Positions 11,878-23,109 of a stretch of 64,000 nt of DNA are shown here, piece by piece. The position numbers were made by a program, and so were the translations under genes. This stretch comes from Plectrocnemia conspersa (lineage: Eukaryota > Arthropoda > Insecta > Trichoptera > Polycentropodidae), in contig VTFK01000064.1 of assembly GCA_009617715.1 (NCBI GenBank), positions 496,001 through 560,000 of the forward strand, read 5' to 3'. Within the stretch, counting starts at the first letter, position 1. Every line of letters starts with the position of its first letter. The notes beneath the pieces were generated by a model. The model searched no databases. It was not told the DNA's origin and saw nothing but the letters and a program-made list of their open reading frames with translations.

Positions 11878-13215
11878 GGCATAGTTAGGGATTGCAATAA
11901 TATCGGGAATTTTAATACCGGTATTACTGAGAGAAAAAAAATAGTTAATATCGGTATTAACATTATTATTATTATTTTAATTAATTGCTAATAAATAAAT
12001 AATAATAATTCAAGTACAGTGTTTATTGATTAGTAAGATCAAAGCATTCGAATACTCCGGTAATTATTGTTTCGGTATATTAAATATTAAAACTATATCT
12101 TTTTCCTATTGGATAAAATGTGTAATTATATTTTTTAGAAATTTATTTGATTTTGAAAAAAAAAAATTATTACATTACAAATAAATTACAACTGTACCTA
12201 ATTGTCACATTTAGTATTTTCAAAGGTTTTTTAGATTTATATTGTAATATAGTGTTGAATGCTAATACATGCTTGCAAAATTTTGCAAAAAATCCAAGAA
12301 TTCAAGAGTCGGAATATTTTCTTTAAAGATATTAAATGAAGGTGTAGTAACTATTGTGGTTTTCGAGTTTTCTTTTTTAATATAATAAACAAACTGGTTA
12401 AATTTTGACTCAAGTTGCCGATATTTATGAATATTTTGTGTTTCAAACAATAAGAAGCGTTTGAAAAAATCTTCTTTATAAATATTACACGCTGATCCTT
12501 TATTGTGTTATCTACGAGTATCAATAAAAATTAATAGGATAACTATGCACAAAAATATTTTTGTCATTTTTTTTATTACATTGTCAAAAAAAATATTTTT
12601 AAAAATGTGGGTGGCAAATCTTTCATCTTGTGGAACAAAAAGTCTAGGATAACATCATATTTAACAAAATATCGACGGCTTCTGGATGCCCTTATGCGAA
12701 AGACCAAATTACCACTAGCCAATTTATTCCAATAAAATATATCTCTATATTACTCATTATTATTTAGTCAGTTATAATTATCCAAAAGAACCTTATAAGA
12801 AAGGAGTGCGTAGAAAAATAAAAATCTGTTTCTAAAAATGTAATTTACTTATATATTTTTATTTTAATTATTGCACATTTATTATTTATTTTAGAATATC
12901 TCACTAATATTAACTATTTAAAGATTTATCTCCCATATATTTATTTACTCATGTTAAAATCCCTTAAATTAAATTTCAGTTATAAATGTTTAGGTAAAAA
13001 TTACTGAATAGAAAATACGTAAATACTGCATAACATTATTCTACTTATATCCTACGCTGATAACACTACTTAGGTTAATTCCTTACAATGAGCATAATTT
13101 TATTATCTACTTTTTTTAACAAATAAAATGTACGGATTTGAAAAAAAATTAATGAAAAATGTTTTTTTTCTAGTTCTATCGGTATTTTATTTTATCGGAA
13201 GTCGATGTTTGCCCC
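11878..13215. repeat. Degenerate spacer element, uninterrupted copy
   Basis: Begins TAGTTAGGGATTGCAATA with ACCGGTATTA text and ends in a decayed TATCGGTATTTTATTTTATC stretch. Its right part (12851-13215) aligns with the split copy before gene 3. No intact transposase is visible; the minus-strand frame at 12262-12450 is not recognised. Confidence 0.45.
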
Positions 13216-13555
13216 AATAAAAAACGTTAAATTAATCAAAGTAATAATAATATGTAATATAAATATTTCGAAATATTTATTACAATCATTGAAGATTATT
13301 TTTCATATTACGTATTAGTATTTAACAATATAACCTATTTTTTGATATAAACTATGATAGTAATAATATATATATTGTATTTTTCACCAATTAATTTCAT
13401 TGATATACAAATAGCCTTAGGTTTAGCGAATGGCAAATATTTTGTATGAGCGCACAGTCAAATGTGACGACACGACGGTTTACCAAAATATGTAACACAT
13501 TTTCAAACGATCTTGGAATAAAAAAACTGGTATTGAGTCAATGATGCGGGATTAA

Positions 13556-13616
13556 GTGGGAGGTTACCGTGTTATTCAACTATATAAGTTGAAATTTTAT
13601 ACATCAAAGGCACAGT
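13556..13616 (+). promoter_or_regulatory. Core promoter of cuticular protein gene 4
   Basis: GTGGGAGGTTACC at 13556-13568, TATATAA at 13581-13587 and CACAGT with +1 A near 13614. The distal TGTGACGACACGAC is at 13463-13476. Its distance to the core is about 45 nt longer than in genes 1-3, like gene 5. Confidence 0.8.
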
Positions 13617-13649
13617 TTGTCCTAACCAAGCAAACCTACAACACTGAAA

Positions 13650-14402
13650 ATGGCATTCAGAGTACGTTTGAATAGTTAAAAGTGTTGTTATAAATCTATC
13701 GATTATAACATAAATATCGCAAGTGAAATTATCATGTGTGTGCTTAAATTAATTGTGTGTTCTTTTCAGTTCTTCCTCGTTTCCTGCCTCGTGGCTGTGG
13801 CTTCAGCTGGAATTATTTCTCCAGTAGCCCACTATGCTTCTCCAGTGGCCCAATATGCTGCCCCAGCTCATTACGCTACTCCAGTAGCGCAATATGCTGC
13901 TCCAGCTCATTATGCCGCACCCATTGCCCACTACGCCGCCCCAGCTATCCACAAAATCGCCGTCCCAGTCGAACAGTACTCCCCAGCTGAATACAACTAC
14001 GAATACTCCGTCCATGACGAGCTCACCGGAGACATCAAGAGCCAAAAGGAAGTCCGTCACGGAGACAGTGTCCAAGGATCTTACTCCCTCATCGAAGCCG
14101 ACGGTTCCCGTCGTATCGTAGAATACACCGCCGATGCCCACAATGGTTTCAACGCTGTCGTCCACCGTGAACCTTCCCAACACGCCGTTGCTTACAAACC
14201 AGTAATCAAAGTAGCCACTCCAGTCATTGCCAAGATCGCCACTCCAGTAGCCTACCACTCTGCTCCAGCTTACCAATCGTACGCTGCCCCAGCTCACTAT
14301 GCTGCCCCAGCCCACTATGCTGCCCCAGCTCACTATGCTGCCCCAGCTCACTATGCTACCCCAGCACACTACGCCGCCCCAGCTCACTCTTACTACCATT
14401 AA
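13650..14402 (+). CDS. RR-2 cuticular protein, gene 4 (2 exons, 214 aa)
   Basis: Coding exons 13650-13661 (MAFR) and 13770-14402, with a 108-nt phase-0 intron. The signal peptide and N-terminal repeats match gene 1. The RR-2 core (residues about 78-138) differs from genes 1-3: [41 protein letters not shown]. The VRHGD-VQGS and ADAHNG wording is that of gene 5, so this gene is a mosaic or an intermediate. The C-terminus carries five consecutive AHYA(A/T)PA units encoded by near-identical 18-nt repeats (about 14287-14388), more than any sister gene, which suggests recent slippage. It ends HSYYH; AATAAA is at 14458-14463. Secreted cuticle role as for the family. Confidence 0.95.
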
Positions 14403-14519
14403 CTCCACCAATGACTATTTTATAATTGCATGTTTTAATTTTGATTTATTTATTGTAAATAAATGATTGAAAAATAATATAAACTTTTAATTTTATACAC
14501 CTGCACATTTATAATATAT

Positions 14520-15170
14520 ACAGCCATGGCCATAATAATGGGCACCCCTTAAAAGGTGTGTAATTCTTTACGTGCATATTGCTCACTTTAGTTTTAAAAT
14601 GGGATAACAGGACGTTATGTTCAGTTGCATGAACATTTTGGCTTTTATTTGTCGATATAACTTTTTTATTTAATTAATTTATTTTTGAATATTATATAAA
14701 CATTAAAATAGCCAAAAAAAGACGCGATTTATGTGAAGATAAAAGAGCGAAAATAATTTTATTGCATTCGCAAGGATAAATCTTAAATTATTCCCTGATC
14801 CGTTGCCAAAAAATTTTCAGAAACAGTTTATCGAATGTGGTTCTTACAAATTAAAGCCAAAAACTGGAAGAAAACGAAAGACAACTGCCCAGTAAGATCG
14901 AATTTTAGTTCGTGAGTCCATTAAAAATCATTGAAAAACGTCTTCAAAGCTGGCTGCTAAAGTTTTGCAAGCGGATGGCCATCTATTTATTCGTTTACAG
15001 TGAGAAGGCTCAAAAATGTGGAACTCAGAAATTGCTAAGTCCGACATGAACAGTGGCATTCAGAAATAAATAAAGCTCGAAGGTTAGAGTGGGCCTGAAA
15101 ACACCGAGATTGGACATCTGAAGATTAGGTGAAAGTTTTTTAAACTGTTTTTATTTTGAGGTCCACGTGT
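14520..15170 (+). mobile_element. Degraded Tc1-like transposon
   Basis: The left end CAGCCATGGCCATAATAATG is typical of Tc1-like termini. Frames inside read GRKRKTTAQ, RILVRESIKNH, KLAAKVLQADGH, VRRLKNVELRN, KARRLEWA and RDWTSED in order. These are the N-terminal helix-turn-helix and the LEWA/W-T-ED approach to the first catalytic Asp of a Tc1 transposase. It carries stops and frameshifts and stops before the DDE core is complete. The right terminus is lost, probably to the next insertion. Confidence 0.75.
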
Positions 15171-15174
15171 AATT

Positions 15175-16855
15175 AGGCCTAGGCCTGCCGAAAACAGAGG
15201 GAAGGGGGGGACAAATTCCTGGGGCCTATTCCCGTTAAGGGGCCCGACTCTAGAAAAATTCATAGCAAGAATATATTCATAAAAAAAGTAAAAATCGACC
15301 TCAAATAAAAAATCTGACCTAAACTAGTTGTTTGAGATGTATTTCAGGTATAAGTTTCTATAGCTCTTTTTTTATACATACACAAAATAAAAGGAGCCGA
15401 ATATTGCCTTCAAAAGCACTCACTTTCTAGGAAGTATATATGATACTTCGACAATAAACATTATTATACAGAGGGACAGATTGTATTTTTTGACGCGGCT
15501 TTGTTTGTGTTAAAATTTGTTTGCAAATTATTTTTGACTTCATTGCTTTTTGAACATTTAAGAAATATTAGACATGAGAGGAAATATTCAACGAATGTAA
15601 ATATACCGAATACCTAATGAAGAAGCAGCAAAAGCACTAGCTGAATTATATAAATTTTATGTTTTATAGATTATATTTTGAGTAATTTCCCAACTAGATT
15701 TAATGCAGGAAAATAAATAAATAATGCATTCAGTTTCATGTAGTTAATTCGCGACTGGAACGACAATGAAATCCGAAAAAAAGTAAAAAACTAACAAAGA
15801 AATTTAATGATGATCTTGGTGAGCTGTTCTCCGAAGAAATATTACATTTAAAATCGATATATGATGCAAAAAATTAAATTACAAATATTTAAATTATTAT
15901 TATTAAATTAAACAAAATATAACCACTTAATCTTGAACTAATATTTCTAAATATGTTTATTGGTTTAAAATTATTTTGTACAATACCAGCAGGGACGTCA
16001 TTTAGGGGAGGTGAAAATTCCCCCTTGAATTTGGCTAGAGAAATGCATGTCATTTAATTAAATTTTAAGTATCTTTAATCTTAAGTATCTAAAAATATAA
16101 AAAAGAGTTGAAATGACGTCCCTGATTCTAAGCCAGAAATTCTCAGGTTACCCTAAAAGAAAATCTAAAAAAAACAGTCTCAAATCTAACCCGGAAATAT
16201 TTTTTAAAATATGTCATTTCAGTAAAATCATATATATATATATATATATTTTACCAGTGAAAACATAATTTATCTGGCAGGTGCTAGTAAAATTATATGA
16301 TTTCCACTTTTTCGTATGTAGTAATAAATATATACATATGTTACAGTGAATGTGTATTTTTTGGTAAAGTTATATTTTCACTAAGTTCAAATACATTTTT
16401 ACCAGTTGATACATATATTTCTATTAGCGAAAATATAATCTACTCCAAAATGTCTATAAAAATAAATATAACAGTTGGGAAACGTATATATGCTGTTAAA
16501 ACCCAAACCTAACGTAATGAAAGTTGTAAAACTAATTATAGTTTAAGAACTTTCATTAGGTCAATTCTAAAATACAAACTAAGCCAAATCATCTTCCAGA
16601 AGAAAATAAGTAGAAAAATAAGTACAGACAGACGTGGCATCTCACAAATTGCACCATAGTTTGTCTGCACTTGCATAAAGCACTGTATTTTAAAAATAGA
16701 ATAGCTATCCTTACCGATTATACTATGGACTTCTAATATAGGAGGGCGGATCAAACTATTTTCAAACCGAATTTTGGTCAATAAGAGAGCTCAAAAACAA
16801 TTATCACTTCTCAGAAGTCAAAAATTCACGTCAAAAGCAATAAAATCTATGTAAT
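15175..16855 (+). mobile_element. hAT-like composite element, copy A
   Basis: A GC-rich left part (GGCCTAGGCCTGCC; GGGGCCTATTCCCG) is followed by a broken hAT/ZMYM1-like transposase C-terminal region around 15690-15880, with NAFSFM, NDDLGE and EEILHLKSIYDAK recognisable across frames. Then come a nested CAGGGACGTCATTT inverted-repeat element (15990-16124), a block with about 20 bp of (TA)n (16232-16252), and a terminal part ending in the same text as 41387-41594. It aligns along its length with 53690-55215, so these are two copies of one composite repeat. Inactive. Confidence 0.68.
15990..16124. mobile_element. MITE nested in composite copy A
   Basis: 135 bp bounded by perfect 14-bp inverted repeats CAGGGACGTCATTT (15990-16003) and its complement (16111-16124). 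The terminal CAG and length suit a hAT-type MITE. An 8-bp target duplication is not clear. Eroded relatives of both ends are found at the matching place in copy B (near 54300 and 54415). Confidence 0.68.
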
Positions 16856-17212
16856 TGGTTTTGTTTTTATATTATTTATGATTATTGAACATTACTTGAT
16901 TTCTGTTTAATAATAATATAATTGACATTTCTACATAATTTTACATATAAATAGATATTTATTTATTTTTATTAAATCTTCCGTTGTAACCTGATATGCG
17001 TAAGCCGAATGCGTTACAACGGGATAAATCTGTACCAGCCTACAAGTAAGTATTAACCACCAGACTCAAAGTCGGGATATCGGTGACATCTACATTTTTA
17101 ATACTTATAAATTATAATGTGTAATACAATTTATTGCTAATAGATATCACTGCAGCTGGGGCCGGTTTTTTTAATAAGAGCGCATTTTTATTGTAAATAA
17201 AAATTCGAGTGT

Positions 17213-17284
17213 CACTGTCGGGACTCGAAACCGCAACCTCAGAGTTACTAGTCTAAGACGTTACGAACTACGCTATTTCGTCCC
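17213..17284 (-). repeat. tRNA-derived SINE head
   Basis: On the minus strand the piece starts GGGACGAAATAGCGTAGTTC, with an A-box-like TAGCGTAGTTCG, and about 40 nt later has the B-box-like GGTTTCGAGTCC followed by CGAC. Length and box spacing fit the tRNA-like head of a SINE. It does not fold as a clean tRNA (no matching 3' acceptor strand), so a functional tRNA gene is unlikely. Confidence 0.5.
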
Positions 17285-17456
17285 TATGTCCTTATATATT
17301 TATTTAATGCTAAATATTTTTCAATTCACACATTATTTTAACTCTTTCGAGGCTTAAGACGTCAGTTGACGTCAACATTATATGTTTCATCAGTGCTTTG
17401 GACGTTACTGACTTGAACCGTTTCAGCGTTTTATGAGACATAAGGGGGTCATGCTC

Positions 17457-17536
17457 AAAAAATAATTAAAGAAAATATATTGTCATGAGAAAAGTTAAAA
17501 AATAATTAAATAAAATATATTGCCTAGAGAAAAGTT
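17457..17536. repeat. Two-copy tandem repeat, 40-bp period
   Basis: AAAAAATAATTAAAGAAAAT and following bases to GAGAAAAGTT recur once 40 bp later with few changes. Confidence 0.7.
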
Positions 17537-18244
17537 AAAAAACTTTAAATATATGATTTGACGAATCAATGTTGCCATATGTTAAAAAACTACCGGATCG
17601 CAAGAAATTGCCGAATTATTTCTCACTTTACCTCAGTGAATAAGTTTGGTTTTAAACACATAAACTTTAAGTAATTTAATGAAAAAATAATAGATTCAGC
17701 CCGTATGCGTTATTCCTTTGCCGTGACCGTTGCGTTTCTGTTTTTAAATATATAGATATAATCAGAAGTGACTGTTTATATTATTGAAATTATTTTTTCT
17801 AAAACTGGAAGACAGTTTTGAAAAGTAGATAGATTGATATGTGAAGAAAAAGACATAATTTCTCTGAGAATGCACACGACATTATCATGTATTTTAAACT
17901 TAGAACCCTAAATATAGTGATATATTTATTTTAAAAACAATTAAATTATTCGAAGAATGAATATCGGACAAAAGTATAACAACGCTTGTGAAATAAATAA
18001 AAGTATTTTTAAATGATTTTTTATGTTTTAAATTTAGTCACCAACCATATGTATTAAATGACAGCAGTTTCAGATGCTATTTGATATAACAAACGCAAAC
18101 AACAATATCAAAGTTTCGCGGCGTGATCCATTAAGTCGTTTAATCGCGACGCAAAGTGTTTCCCCCCCCCGCGATTTTAATTATCAAGGGCGCAAAATTG
18201 GTATTGTGTGGTGCGGGCGCCGTTAAGCGGTGCGGATAAATCTT

Positions 18245-19694
18245 CGGTACGCGACAATTGGGCGACGGACAAATGGGCGATTTCGGTCAATTGGGCGACG
18301 GTCAGTTGGGCGATGGTTATTTGGGCGACGGTCATATGGGCGACAGAAATTTAAAAAAACTTGAACGCTTTGCTTTATTGTGAATATTAATAAAATATAC
18401 ATTAAAACGAAAATGTATATTAAATGAAAAACAATTTTATTTTCAAATTATTAACTCATATTATAATTATATGCAATACCACGTAAATATTCAATGATAT
18501 TTTTTCTATTGTACCTCAAAACTTTTATAAAAATTCTTTGGTCTATTCTTTTCATAAAGATATCCATTCCAAAAATATTTTTCCTTGTCTTTTTGACTTA
18601 ATATGCCTGAATTATCCATTTATGAAGAATATAAACTGTGGTAACTCAAATTAGTCGCTCTCAACAATGATCTATAAAAAACAATTATCTATAAATAGCA
18701 CATAAAATATAACCCACATGTGAATATAAAGACACATACTTATTTTTTTGCTGTACTGATTTTTTTTCAAAAAAAAACACAATGACATTGTGACAAAGTG
18801 TTTTAAAACCACGACAAAAATAATTTTCAAAGACGCAACGAAACTTTTTGCGAATGTTTTCAGTCAAAATTCAAAAGTATACTGAGCCCTAGTTATGGGT
18901 TTTATATTTATATATAACTACCCTATTTAATTTTAAATAGATAACTGTAAAATATGCGATTTTTGTGAATTCCCAAAGTTTATTCTCACACTAATTTCCA
19001 AGGCGCAAAACATAAAAAAATTTGCGTTAAGGACAAAATCCACGATAAACATTTATCAGCGCTAGTTATAGGTTATTATATTTATATATAACCACCCTAT
19101 TCAGTTTAAAATAGATAACGGTAAAATATGCGATTTTTGGAAATTCCAAAAGATTGTTCTCACAGTAGTTTCCAAGGCTCAAAACATAAAAAAAATTCGC
19201 GTAAGGGCCCACTAAGAACATCAGGTAGGTATTTATAATAAAATTACCGACTTAAGCCGTGTGCTTTAAGTGTTTTATGATATCGGGTAACTCTCTTAAA
19301 TTCTTGAATAAAAAAAATCAAACTGTTTAAGTGATATTTTATGATTAAATAAGCACAAATGATAAGTAAATATATACATACTATATCTTATGTAGGTATA
19401 TTATATTTTGTTTAGACCGAATAATGTTTTCATCTTTTAATTCTATTCTAAAAAATATTACTTATATTTTCGTATGTACGTATATGTATGTATATATTTT
19501 AATATGTATTAAATTATGTTAATTATTTAATTAATTATAAGATCATGATTTGCAACACATTTATTTGTAATGCATTATTATTGTATCGCCCAAAAGACCG
19601 TCGCCCAAAAGACCATCGCCCATTTGTCCGTCGCCCATTTTGAATCGCCCATTTGACCGTCGCCCAATCGCCGTCGCCCAATTGACCGTGTCCC
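18245..19694. mobile_element. Foldback-like element with inverted GGGCGACGG arrays
   Basis: The left arm (18245 to about 18345) has six GGGCGA units spaced 15-17 bp, mostly TTGGGCGACGGTCA. The right arm (about 19587-19694) has seven complementary TCGCCC units. The arms are inverted relative to each other, and the ends are flanked by the identical octamer TAAATCTT (18237-18244 and 19695-19702), which looks like an 8-bp target duplication. The interior is AT-rich with no transposase, and includes a 173-bp tandem duplication (18889-19212). The structure resembles Drosophila foldback elements; the mobilising enzyme cannot be named. Confidence 0.7.
18889..19212. repeat. 173-bp tandem duplication inside the foldback-like element
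   Basis: CTAGTTATGGGTTTTATATT at 18889 and CTAGTTATAGGTTATTATAT at 19062 begin two collinear copies. Both contain TATATAACTACCCTAT-like text, AAAATATGCGATTTTTG and TTTCCAAGGC.CAAAACATAA in the same order. Confidence 0.75.
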
Positions 19695-19702
19695 TAAATC
19701 TT

Positions 19703-19980
19703 AGCCCTCCCGGATGGCCGAGACGCTAGTATCGTGTGTAGCGGGCATCGATGCGCGATGCGCAGGCGCCATTGCGCAATGCGAATTGTCACTTTTGGGG
19801 TTATTGCTACACTGACCTTGGTCTTCCTCGCTGTCTTCGGAGGATGAGCGATCTCTGTTAGCAGGCTGGCACTGGATTAGCACTTCCGGCATCAGCTCCT
19901 CACGAGATCGGCTTGTCTCCGACACTTGGGCGACGGAACACTACGGAGCGTCCGGAGACGACCCGCACCGCTTTAATATT
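19703..19980 (-). other. GC-richer segment flanking the foldback-like element
   Basis: A 74-codon minus-strand frame (19925-19701), rich in Ser, Glu and Asp (SSSEDSEEDQGQ), is the only coding-like text. It could be part of a retroelement gag or of the host sequence split by the insertion; neither is shown. An extra TTGGGCGACGG unit at 19926-19936 lies outside the element. CCGCACCGCTT at 19963-19973 is the exact complement of 18225-18235 on the other flank. Confidence 0.3.
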
Positions 19981-20179
19981 ATAACCACTAAGGTTTTGAT
20001 TTATATTCTTATGTTTTATTGAATTCAAATAATAACTAATTTTAAACATGAGAATAATGATAAATCAGTAACATGTATTTTATATATAATTGTCATGTCT
20101 GTAAAATTACTGAAATAAACGTATTTTAAAAAAATAAAATATTTCCCAGTTGTAGGAAGCCTACACCTATTTATATTTC

Positions 20180-20350
20180 ATTAAGGCCAAAACTTAGCAG
20201 CAATTTTTCTCTCGAGTGGCAACCCTGGTGGGACTTGCAACGGCCGGCTGATCCGCGCATTGTCTATATAAACATGTAAATAGCTTTAATTGTTAATAAA
20301 AACACAACTGCAGCGGCTCAATCTGTGTCTAATTGGTACCCGTCACCCTC
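20180..20350 (+). mobile_element. Possible LTR fragment
   Basis: TATATAAA at 20265-20272 and AATAAA at 20295-20300 are spaced as in a compact LTR (U3 promoter, then R polyadenylation signal). They are followed by TCTGTGTCTAATTGGTACCC, which could be the U5/primer-site junction. No gag or pol frame follows, and the second LTR is not seen. Confidence 0.3.
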
Positions 20351-22250
20351 CCGTTGTCAAATTTTAAATTTTATTTTTTAATATTGTGCTTCAGAGGACA
20401 ATATACTGCGGCGAGCGTCAGTAATAAGTACCGATTCTTATTTTTAATGGTTGTTGCCTTGCAATTATTCTTCTTCGTGGTGTTTAATGTTGTTTTTTTA
20501 TTATTATTGCTGTTCCTTCGTGCGATTCGTCCATGTGAGATTTAATGACAGAAGTGTTGCTCAATGTAAGGGTAACAAGACAGATTGCGAAAATGACGCT
20601 TGCGTTATTTATAGCAATACTCAAAAATATACGTAGCATTTCCTATGAGTTTTTTCAAAAATTTTAAATAAGCATCGAATGAGTCTAGGAGAATGTACCG
20701 CCCACAATTTACCGCCAACAATTAATCGCTAGTAGTTTACCGCCGCACCAATTGATCGTATAAACAATTTTTTTCTTCAAATATAAGCAATGAAATTTTA
20801 TCTCGTTTATGTAATGGTTAATTAAGTGTTGCAAGTCTAAAAAAATTTGTTTATTAAATCAAGACGTATTTTAAGTGATTCAAATTATATACTGTTCTAA
20901 AATAATTATGATCCTCAATTTTACAATTGCGAAACGCCCTTTTGCTATTCAAACTCAAACCTAATTTGGTGATGGGAAGGTGATGGGTGGCAATTAGGGT
21001 TGATTTGTTGTTATAAAAAATATCTTGCAGTGCAATTATTATTTCGTGAAAATATTATATATAATTGAAAACCTTGATTTTTTACTAGAAAATATTTTGA
21101 AATATTGCACATCCCTAAATTTTTGTGCTGCTTTACTAAGAACTATACCTTGTCAATTAGTGAGCTTATACAAGTGGTAAGTAAAATTAAAAAGAGTTTA
21201 CTATGTAGCTTTTTAATGTACTTAAATAATATTTTTGAAAGATTTTATAAAATAAAACATTTTTTAATTAAATTTAAGCTTTCGAGCTTTTATAACAAAA
21301 TATTTACAAACGTAGAAATACTTTTACTAACAATGATATAAAATACAAAGGTACATAAATATAAATATGTGATAAAATATTTTTATTAAAATATGAATTT
21401 TAATTTGTAATGTTAGTTTACTAAATATAGTATTTTATTTATTTTTATCCGTTCTTCGATTTTAATTTCTATAAAAGTAAAGCTCCTGCTAAATTAAATG
21501 ACAAACTATAAAATTTCTTTGAAAAATTTTAAATTGAATAAGAAATACATATATATTTTATATTATTTTTTATATATCAGTCAAACCAATATACTATTTT
21601 TTTAATAATAGTTCAATTAAAAAAGAAAAATAAAGGTAAATAAATATTTTAAAATTAAATAAAAGTTGCTAGCTTATAACCGTTTTCTTATATAATTATT
21701 AAAAAAATAAAATACTGCTCACGTGATATATCATTAATATTCTTAAATTGCTTGTAAAATCTACTATTATTTTAAAAGTAAGTATAGGTGTGTTTTATAT
21801 TATTTTTAATACTTTATTTTTAATGATTTAAAATTATCTACAATATTAGTAGATATGTTATCGGCTTATTATTATAAATTATATTAATTACGAAGAACTT
21901 AATAGTAGTAGTTTATCTTATTGAAACTTTTATTAAGTAGCTTATTAACACGAGAAATATTTTAATTTATTAAATTTATCATAATTTAATTTTGCCATAG
22001 AATCTCACAGATGTCGTTCATACAACATATTAACCTAAATTTCTCGTTTTAATAAAATGTTACTAAGCTTCACACATTTTAAATAATTGTAAGAACATAA
22101 TATTAATTATAATTAAGTTATGCTACTACCTAATTAAAATTAAGTTGTAGTAGTCCACTAACTGAAATGTGTATTCAATTCATATCTTATGATTAATCAA
22201 TACACTAATAGCGAGAAAAAATGACAGGTCGATACTAACACGGTGGTTTA
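20350..22250. other. Spacer upstream of gene 5
   Basis: AT-rich. Positions about 20925-20985 repeat text from the composite elements (GCGAAACGCCCTTTTGCTAT, compare 54830). The segment near 20690-20760 repeats ACCGCC-type text (TACCGCCCACAATTTACCGC) and may be part of an unknown repeat. No gene is supportable. Confidence 0.4.
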
Positions 22251-22360
22251 AAAAAATCGCACAATCATGTGTGGCGACATTCTTGCATTCCTTAAAATAT
22301 ATAAAGCACATTAGCGAACTTGATATGAAACAGGTATTGGGTAAATCGTTTAAGATGAAA

Positions 22361-22425
22361 GTGGGAGGTCGCCATGTTCATGACTCTAGTATATAAGCTG
22401 AAATTTCATCCACGAAAGGCACAGT
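22361..22425 (+). promoter_or_regulatory. Core promoter of cuticular protein gene 5
   Basis: GTGGGAGGTCGCC at 22361-22373, TATATAA at 22390-22396 and CACAGT with +1 A near 22423. A weaker distal block, TGTGGCGACAT, is at 22270-22280. The box-to-TATA distance is 29 nt instead of 25. Confidence 0.78.
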
Positions 22426-22457
22426 TTGTACAAACCGAGCAAACCATCAACAATAAA

Positions 22458-23041
22458 ATGGCATTCAGGGTATGTTTTAAAATTACTGTTCTACACTTTG
22501 TCACAAGCGTTTATAAATTTGTGTGTGTGATAATAATTTAAATTGTAATTTTCAGTTCTTCCTCGTATCTTGCTTCGTGGCTGTGGCTTCAGCTGGAGTT
22601 ATCGCTCCAGTAGCCCACTATGCTGCCCCAGCAGTAGCCCACTACGCCCCAGTCGTCCAGAAATACGCCGTTCCAGTTGAACAATACGCCCCGGCCGAAT
22701 ACAACTTCGAATACTCCGTCCATGACGAACACACCGGAGACATCAAGAGCCAAAAGGAAGTCCGTCATGGAGACCAAGTACAAGGATCTTACTCCCTCAT
22801 CGAAGCCGACGGATCCCGTCGTGTCGTAGAATACACCGCCGATGCTCACAATGGTTTCAACGCTGTCGTCCACCGTGAACCCTCCCAACACGCCGTTGCC
22901 TACAAACCAGTAGTCAAGGTAGCCACCCCAATCATCACCAAAGTAGCCGCTCCAGTAGCCTATGCTGCCCCAGCTTACCACGGATATGCTGCTCCAGCTT
23001 ACCAATCCTACTCCTCCCCAGCCCACTCTTACTACCACTAA
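22458..23041 (+). CDS. RR-2 cuticular protein, gene 5 (2 exons, 165 aa)
   Basis: Coding exons 22458-22469 (MAFR, with AGG instead of AGA) and 22556-23041, with an 86-nt phase-0 intron. The signal peptide is [17 protein letters not shown]. The N-terminal arm is short (about residues 19-51; [24 protein letters not shown]). The RR-2 core is at residues about 52-112, with [22 protein letters not shown] and [14 protein letters not shown]. The tail has [22 protein letters not shown]; the AYHGY segment is shared with genes 6 and 10 but not with genes 1-4. AATAAA is at 23097-23102. The gene stands alone, 8 kb from gene 4, separated from it by a large block of mobile elements. Confidence 0.95.
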
Positions 23042-23109
23042 ATGTATTATACCACCGACTGTCTTAGGCATATTCCAATTTTAATTATTTATTTATAATA
23101 AATATTTTG

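Noticed and set aside
17340..17410. Possible piggyBac-like end (TTAACTCTTTCGAGG...GACGTCAGTTGACGTCAAC)
   Set aside because: The TTAA and GACGTC motifs are suggestive, but no matching opposite end or transposase was found nearby.
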